Source: Candidatus Geocrenenecus sp. JGI 0000106-J15 (GTDB lineage Archaea; Thermoproteota; Nitrososphaeria_A; Caldarchaeales; Wolframiiraptoraceae). Taken from it: a DNA stretch of 18,244 nucleotides. Each line of letters opens with the position of its first letter. Positions within the stretch are counted from its first letter, which is position 1. Below the pieces are notes generated by a model, which had not been told where the DNA came from, searched no databases, and saw only the letters and a list, made by a program, of their open reading frames with translations. Positions 14,307 to 18,244 of the stretch are shown piece by piece. The stretch spans positions 1 to 18,244 of the forward strand of contig ASPF01000015.1 in the NCBI GenBank assembly GCA_000405685.1, written 5' to 3'. The translations under genes were made by a program, and so were the position numbers.

Positions 14307-15431
14307 CTATAATGTTTCAGACGCCTTTAAAGTTGCTACGACATCTTTCAAGTTCTTCTTAACTTCTTCAATGAGCTTATTGAAATCTCTCGATTCGATA
14401 ACCTTGATCCCATATATTCTAGCCAGTTTTCTTGCTTCCTCACTAAGCTCTGGCAAGACCGCTAGGATAACTTTCTTTACACCTACATCTATCATCTTAG
14501 CATACAGAGCTAAGATTATCATCTCATTCACTGTCTCGTCAGATAATTGGATCTCTACGACGGCGTCGGGAGCATTCATGTACTTTACATCCTTCCAGAA
14601 GGCAATTGAGAATTCATGTTCAACACCACTCCTTCCTGTAACCGTTGCTGGAGAACGAACATATAGACCAAGCTTTATCCCTTCAACTAGAATAGGTCTT
14701 AAATCTATAGTTAACTGTTCTATGATATTCTTGGCAGCAGGGTTCACCCTATATCTATAGATTTTCTTCAAGATTATTTCTTCTTCCTTGAATGTATGAC
14801 TATTTTCACAGATGTATCTTCTCTCTGGAAGTGGTAGAAGAGACCTACAGTCTAGACATTTGTAAACATTTTTCTGGCGTTTATAATCTACGCCAAGTGC
14901 TTTTAATGGTTTTCTACATTTAGGGCATATCAATCGTCCATCTTTCTGAAAGTCTTTTTCAAAACCTATGTAACCACATGTTAAGTGTTCAAGAACTTGG
15001 CCTTTCTCTAGATTAAGTGATCCACATACAGAGCAAACTAACTGTAATGAAAGCTTATGGGAGTAACATATAGGACATAATATAATATTACTGGAAGCTT
15101 CTTTAACCAAGATCTCTGACTTGCTTAAATCTTCTAACGCTGGTTCAACTGCTTGTATAGATAAACCGATTTCTCGAAGTTTAGGATACTCTACTCCTTC
15201 ACCGTATGTAAATTTAGGTTCAATAACCTCTATGCTACTGTCTTTTATCTTATGGAGTATCTTCTGTACGTTGCTTCTTCCAATGAATGCTGTTGCTTCT
15301 TCAATGGTTAGGTTTTCAGAGATCTTAGATGATGTAAATACCTGCCTACAATTCATACACTCATAGCTACCTCTATATCCAACGATGTTACCGCTTCCAC
15401 ATCTTGGACATCTAATAACTTCAGTAGACAT
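14307..15431 (-). CDS. TackOD1-type zinc protein with C-terminal nuclease-fold (PD-(D/E)XK-like) domain
   Basis: The 374-residue multi-zinc protein begins with a small zinc ribbon (C8, C11, C25, C28). A helical segment (about 40-70) follows. Residues about 117-213 resemble the TackOD1 output domain of TACK archaea: CPIC, VCSVCG, HLTCGYIG, LICPKC, LGVDYKR and YKCLDC, with at least nine Cys plus His. The last 115 residues look like a restriction-endonuclease-type fold: SGVEHEFS (His272), PDAVVEIQ (Asp289, Glu293), AKMIDVG, and LSEEARKLARIYGIKVIE. The usual ExK is E-I-Q here, so catalysis is doubtful and DNA binding more likely. ATG 15431 has GGTGGAG about 10 nt upstream and a TATA-like TTATAAAG about 50 bp upstream. 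Precise function is unknown. Confidence 0.75.
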   Translation of the reverse strand: MSTEVIRCPRCGSGNIVGYRGSYECMNCRQVFTSSKISENLTIEEATAFIGRSNVQKILHKIKDSSIEVIEPKFTYGEGVEYPKLREIGLSIQAVEPALEDLSKSEILVKEASSNIILCPICYSHKLSLQLVCSVCGSLNLEKGQVLEHLTCGYIGFEKDFQKDGRLICPKCRKPLKALGVDYKRQKNVYKCLDCRSLLPLPERRYICENSHTFKEEEIILKKIYRYRVNPAAKNIIEQLTIDLRPILVEGIKLGLYVRSPATVTGRSGVEHEFSIAFWKDVKYMNAPDAVVEIQLSDETVNEMIILALYAKMIDVGVKKVILAVLPELSEEARKLARIYGIKVIESRDFNKLIEEVKKNLKDVVATLKASETL

Positions 15432-15564
15432 TTAAACGATTCTCCACCATGTCTTGTAGTTAATAGAACAAAATAAACTTTATAATACTAAACAAATTTC
15501 TATGGAATAGAATAAGAGTTAATATTAGCGTGACCATTTGTCTTCATCAATAAATAGGCTGGGA

Positions 15565-16659
15565 TTACATTTCTTCTTTAAGTATCTTTTCTAGTGTCTT
15601 TAAGAATCTACTATTATGTTCAGGATGCGATATCGTTACTCTTAGATATGGTTGAGGCCAGGCAGAGTCAAGGCATCTAATAACTATTCCTTTCCTCATA
15701 AGCTTTCTATGAAGTAGCTTTGTATCCCCTTCTAATAACTGGAATAATATGAAATTAGCTTCAGAAGGATGAGCTTTAATTTTAGGTAGAGTAGAGAGGA
15801 GCTCTCTAACTCTTTCCCTCTCTTTTATTATTTTTCTTACATTTTTATGAACTGTCTCCGAGTCTCCTAATGCGGTCTTAGCTAATTCGATGGCCATTAA
15901 GTTTAAGCTATTCGGTGGTCTAGCTTTATTCAATAATTTAGCTGTTTCTTTTGATGCTACAATGTATCCTATTCTTGCTCCAGCTAAACCGAAAGCTTTT
16001 GAAAGAGTCCTCACAATTATCAAGTTATCATAGGTTTCAGTAAGCTCTATGAATGTTTTACCACAGTATTCATAATATGCTTCATCTATTACAACTGCTA
16101 TGTCTGATGCTTTATCCAAGATATATAATACATCATTGTATGGTATCGTGTTTCCAGTTGGATTGTTTGGACTACATAGGAAGATTGCTCTTGTCTTATC
16201 ATTGATAGCTGAAAGAATACCTTCTAAATTGTCTGCAAAGTTCTCTCTTCTTTGAACGCTGACTACTCTTCCTCCTTGAAGTTCAACAGATACTCTAAAG
16301 TACTCATAGGTTGGAGATGAAAGTATTGCTTCATAACCACAATCTATAAATGCTTTAACAATTATATCGATTGCCTCATCTCCACCATTTGTAGGAATTA
16401 TCTTCTCAGCTTTTACCTTAGCATAGTTAGATATCTCTTCTACTAAATCTCTATAGGTAGCGTCAGGGTAATGGTTAATCTTCAATGTAAGAATCTTAGA
16501 TTCAAAGTTCTTCAACCATTTTTGAGGTAGATATGGAGACGTATTCAGATCCATTCTAACAATCTGGTTAGGCCTAAGATCATATTCTTCTGCTATCTTC
16601 CAATCAGGTATCTCGAAACCATATGGTTTAAAGTAGTCGAATATTCCTCTTATACGCAT
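15565..16659 (-). CDS. hisC: Histidinol-phosphate aminotransferase-like PLP enzyme
   Basis: A fold-type I aminotransferase of the HisC group, about 364 residues. Landmarks are YPDATYRDL, TNGGDEAIDII (cofactor phosphate region), CSPNNPTGN (about 163-170), VIDEAYYEY (Asp192, pairs with the PLP ring nitrogen), and RTLSKAFGLAGARIGY, in which Lys221 forms the Schiff base. In histidine synthesis it converts imidazole-acetol phosphate to histidinol phosphate with glutamate. No other his genes are near, so related roles (aromatic amino acids, or a CobC-like decarboxylase) cannot be excluded; the usual N-E-N/S-P-Y near the N-terminus reads NTSPY here. ATG 16659 is chosen because RGIFDYFKPY suits the HisC start; an upstream ATG at 16740 would add 27 unlikely residues. 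TATA-like CTATATATTAAG lies about 43 bp upstream. Confidence 0.85.
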   Translation of the reverse strand: MRIRGIFDYFKPYGFEIPDWKIAEEYDLRPNQIVRMDLNTSPYLPQKWLKNFESKILTLKINHYPDATYRDLVEEISNYAKVKAEKIIPTNGGDEAIDIIVKAFIDCGYEAILSSPTYEYFRVSVELQGGRVVSVQRRENFADNLEGILSAINDKTRAIFLCSPNNPTGNTIPYNDVLYILDKASDIAVVIDEAYYEYCGKTFIELTETYDNLIIVRTLSKAFGLAGARIGYIVASKETAKLLNKARPPNSLNLMAIELAKTALGDSETVHKNVRKIIKERERVRELLSTLPKIKAHPSEANFILFQLLEGDTKLLHRKLMRKGIVIRCLDSAWPQPYLRVTISHPEHNSRFLKTLEKILKEEM

Positions 16660-16984
16660 AGCTAGAATAATGTTAAGCTTATTGTTAAAATTTCTCTTAA
16701 TATATAGCATCCTTATAACATCTCCATCCATGCTCTGCATACATATTTTATCTTCACAAACCCTTCAGACTGGCATTAAAGTTAGACACTCTGACCTGCA
16801 GATCATCATGCTCTACGTAGTTTCCAACTCTATCCATAATCCAGAACAATAGAAGACCCAATACATGGATAAGGTGTCCCTCTTCAATTCCTCCTTATAC
16901 TTATAAAATCTATGAATTATATTTTTCATCCTTAGTTCCTTTTCCCCAATCTATTTTTCTTACCTGATTAAACTATACCACGAT
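16660..16984. other. 325-bp divergent promoter region between hisC and the NUDIX gene
   Basis: No convincing gene is seen. On the minus strand it holds the hisC TATA-like element at 16697-16708. On the plus strand TTATAAAA (16901-16908) and a weaker CTATTTTT (16951-16958) could serve the NUDIX gene. A box C motif ATGATGA (16803-16809) and a box D CTGA (16765-16768) occur on the minus strand 34 nt apart, but with poor D'/C' boxes and no flanking stem, so a C/D guide RNA is doubtful. Confidence 0.4.
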
Positions 16985-17512
16985 ATGTCTGAGGTGAAGG
17001 AGAGTAAGAGAATCTACAGTGGCAGGGTTATAAGATTGAGAATAGATTATCTAGGAGATAAAGAAATAAAGATTAGAGAAGTTGTTGAGCATCCTGGAGC
17101 GGTCGCAGTACTACCAGTAATATCTAGGAATAGAGTTCTCCTAGTAAATCAGTATAGATATTCTATAGGTAAATGGATACTTGAAGTGCCTGCGGGAACA
17201 TTAAAGAATGGAGAATCTCCCGATGAATGCGCATTAAGGGAGCTAGAAGAAGAGACAGGGTATAGAGCTAGAATCTTAAAGAAGATGCTAACAATATATC
17301 CTAGTCCAGGATATTCGACAGAGTCTATCCACATATATGTTGCATCTGAGTTAGAGAAGTCTACTCAGAAGTTAGAGGAAGATGAAGAATTAACAATCAC
17401 TGAAATGGATGTAGATAAAGCGATAGAAGAATTATTGAAGAAAGATGTAGTAGATGGTAAAACTTTCTTAACATTGCTCTACTATAAATATCTTTATCAA
17501 CGATATGATTAA
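16985..17512 (+). CDS. NUDIX hydrolase, ADP-ribose pyrophosphatase type
   Basis: The 175-residue enzyme probably splits ADP-ribose to AMP and ribose 5-phosphate, with a Mg-dependent NUDIX box. The box runs from Gly71 to Tyr93: G-x5-E, then RELEEETGY, matching G-x5-E-x7-R-E-U-x-E-E-x-G-U in full. SPGYSTE (107-113), just after the box, is typical of ADP-ribose-specific members, and the N-terminal YSGRVIRLRI and HPGAVAVLPV strands also fit that subfamily. Length is normal. The ATG has no ribosome binding site. Its last 4 bp overlap the ThiL stop on the other strand. Confidence 0.9.
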   Translation: MSEVKESKRIYSGRVIRLRIDYLGDKEIKIREVVEHPGAVAVLPVISRNRVLLVNQYRYSIGKWILEVPAGTLKNGESPDECALRELEEETGYRARILKKMLTIYPSPGYSTESIHIYVASELEKSTQKLEEDEELTITEMDVDKAIEELLKKDVVDGKTFLTLLYYKYLYQRYD

Positions 17513-18244
17513 TCAGTAAAATGTAGGTAGCCTCTTTTAGATAAGCGTCTATACTGATTATCCCATAATATTTCAATAACTCTAGGTTGATCAATTACAT
17601 ATCCAATCTCGATAAGTTTTCCACCTGCTTTCTCAACTTCTGTACACGCTATGCTCCAATACTCTCTAGGTATAGTGACGACTAATTCATATTCTTCTCC
17701 ACCGTAGAATACAAGGTCGAATAAATCTACATCGACTTGTCTCGAGTATTCTAATGCAAGAGGATCCACTGGGGGGATATCAATTTTGAATCCAACGTTA
17801 CTAGCTTCTGATAGAAGATGTAAAGATTCTGCTAGGCCGTCACTTGAATCGATTGAGGCAGATGCGAACTCAGTCAATATAAGACCTTCTTTAATACGTG
17901 CAACTGGTCGGATCATCTTCTCTATAACCTTTCTTGAAATAGGTCTCTCAACTTTATTGATTAATGCATGAAGTCCAGCAGCCTCTACACCGAATAATCC
18001 TGTTACTGCAACCATATCTCCAGGTCTCGCTCCACTTCTCGGAATAATTTTCGTTGAGGCTTCAGCTATACATACTACGTCGATGATTACTTGGTCTCCA
18101 GTATTTGTATCACCGCCAACTATTGCTCCACCATATAATTCTACTGCTTCTAGCATACCGCTCCATAATTCTTTAAAGTCCTCTATAATCATGTCTGGAG
18201 GGAGGGCGAAAGATGTTAAATATGCTATTGGTCTTCCTCCTTTT
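17509..18244 (-). CDS. thiL: Thiamine-monophosphate kinase (5' end beyond the window)
   Basis: ThiL phosphorylates thiamine monophosphate to the cofactor thiamine diphosphate using ATP. The frame stays open past the ATG at 18192 to the window edge, reading GGRPIAYLTSFALPPDM, the known ThiL segment after the first Mg-binding motif, so the true start lies outside. Further landmarks are GGAIVGGDTN, GDMVAVTGLFG, IDSSDGLAESLHLL (Mg/phosphate loop) and YGGEEYELVVTIP, all in family order. About 245 codons are present of roughly 300-330; only the first 60 to 80 residues are missing. It converges on the NUDIX gene with a 4-bp overlap. Confidence 0.95.
   Translation of the reverse strand, partial: KGGRPIAYLTSFALPPDMIIEDFKELWSGMLEAVELYGGAIVGGDTNTGDQVIIDVVCIAEASTKIIPRSGARPGDMVAVTGLFGVEAAGLHALINKVERPISRKVIEKMIRPVARIKEGLILTEFASASIDSSDGLAESLHLLSEASNVGFKIDIPPVDPLALEYSRQVDVDLFDLVFYGGEEYELVVTIPREYWSIACTEVEKAGGKLIEIGYVIDQPRVIEILWDNQYRRLSKRGYLHFTD

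Noticed and set aside
14371..15366. Plus-strand frames opposite the TackOD1-type gene
   Set aside because: Antisense shadows of a gene with clear zinc motifs; composition is typical of reverse-complement noise.
16670..16852. A 60-residue plus-strand frame in the hisC-NUDIX spacer
   Set aside because: It overlaps the hisC promoter and possible hisC N-terminus, has no ribosome binding site, and has no family resemblance.

Overview
The window looks like a low-GC archaeal chromosome segment, probably from the TACK/Thermoproteota side and probably a thermophile. The evidence is: archaeal-type LeuRS, CTP synthase, a two-ring CDC48 ATPase and an archaeal small heat-shock protein; a TackOD1-type zinc protein; two tRNA genes without encoded CCA, one with a 17-nt intron at the canonical 37/38 site in a bulge-helix-bulge fold; and tRNA stems made almost wholly of G-C pairs in an A+T-rich background. 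Closer placement is not supported by what can be read here.

Layout. 1-1696: C-terminal part of leucyl-tRNA synthetase, open at the left edge. 1686-2357: DUF434/DUF5616 protein overlapping the LeuRS stop. 2573-4240: CTP synthase (pyrG). 4276-4367: tRNA-Arg(CCG) with intron. 4461-7673: large single-chain adenine methylase / probable type IIG-like restriction-modification protein, preceded by a perfect 19-bp palindrome. 7754-8338: Hsp20. 8451-10634: CDC48-type AAA+ ATPase. 10635-12380 (minus): a chimeric reading frame, N-terminal half of LeuRS joined to the C-terminal end of arginyl-tRNA synthetase. 12568-13098 (minus): ferritin-like protein. 13205-13279 (minus): tRNA-Arg(TCT). 13438-15431 (minus): ACT-V4R protein and TackOD1/nuclease-fold protein. 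15565-16659 (minus): HisC-like aminotransferase. 16985-17512 (plus): NUDIX ADP-ribose pyrophosphatase. 17509-18244 (minus): ThiL, open at the right edge.

The most important observation is structural. Bases 1-95 are an exact reverse complement of 11078-11172, and this 95-bp segment is the hinge at which LeuRS is cut. The minus-strand half (12380 to 11078) plus the left-edge fragment would restore one normal LeuRS of about 966 residues, while the ArgRS tail (11077-10635) has lost its own N-terminus. The simplest reading is a fold-back chimera or misassembly: the right part of the window (18244 back to about 11173) belongs, reverse-complemented, to the left of base 1, and the true ArgRS N-terminus lies on another contig. 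If so, the real gene order is ThiL-NUDIX-HisC-TackOD1-V4R-tRNA-ferritin-like-LeuRS-DUF434-PyrG-tRNA-RM-Hsp20-CDC48, with ArgRS convergent on CDC48. A genuine inversion breaking two essential synthetases is much less likely.

Most genes are housekeeping: translation (LeuRS, ArgRS, two tRNA-Arg), nucleotide and cofactor metabolism (PyrG, ThiL, NUDIX, HisC) and protein quality control (Hsp20, CDC48). Accessory or poorly understood content is the restriction-modification gene next to a tRNA, the DUF434 protein coupled to LeuRS, and the V4R/TackOD1 pair. I see no CRISPR array, transposase or clear multi-gene defence island.
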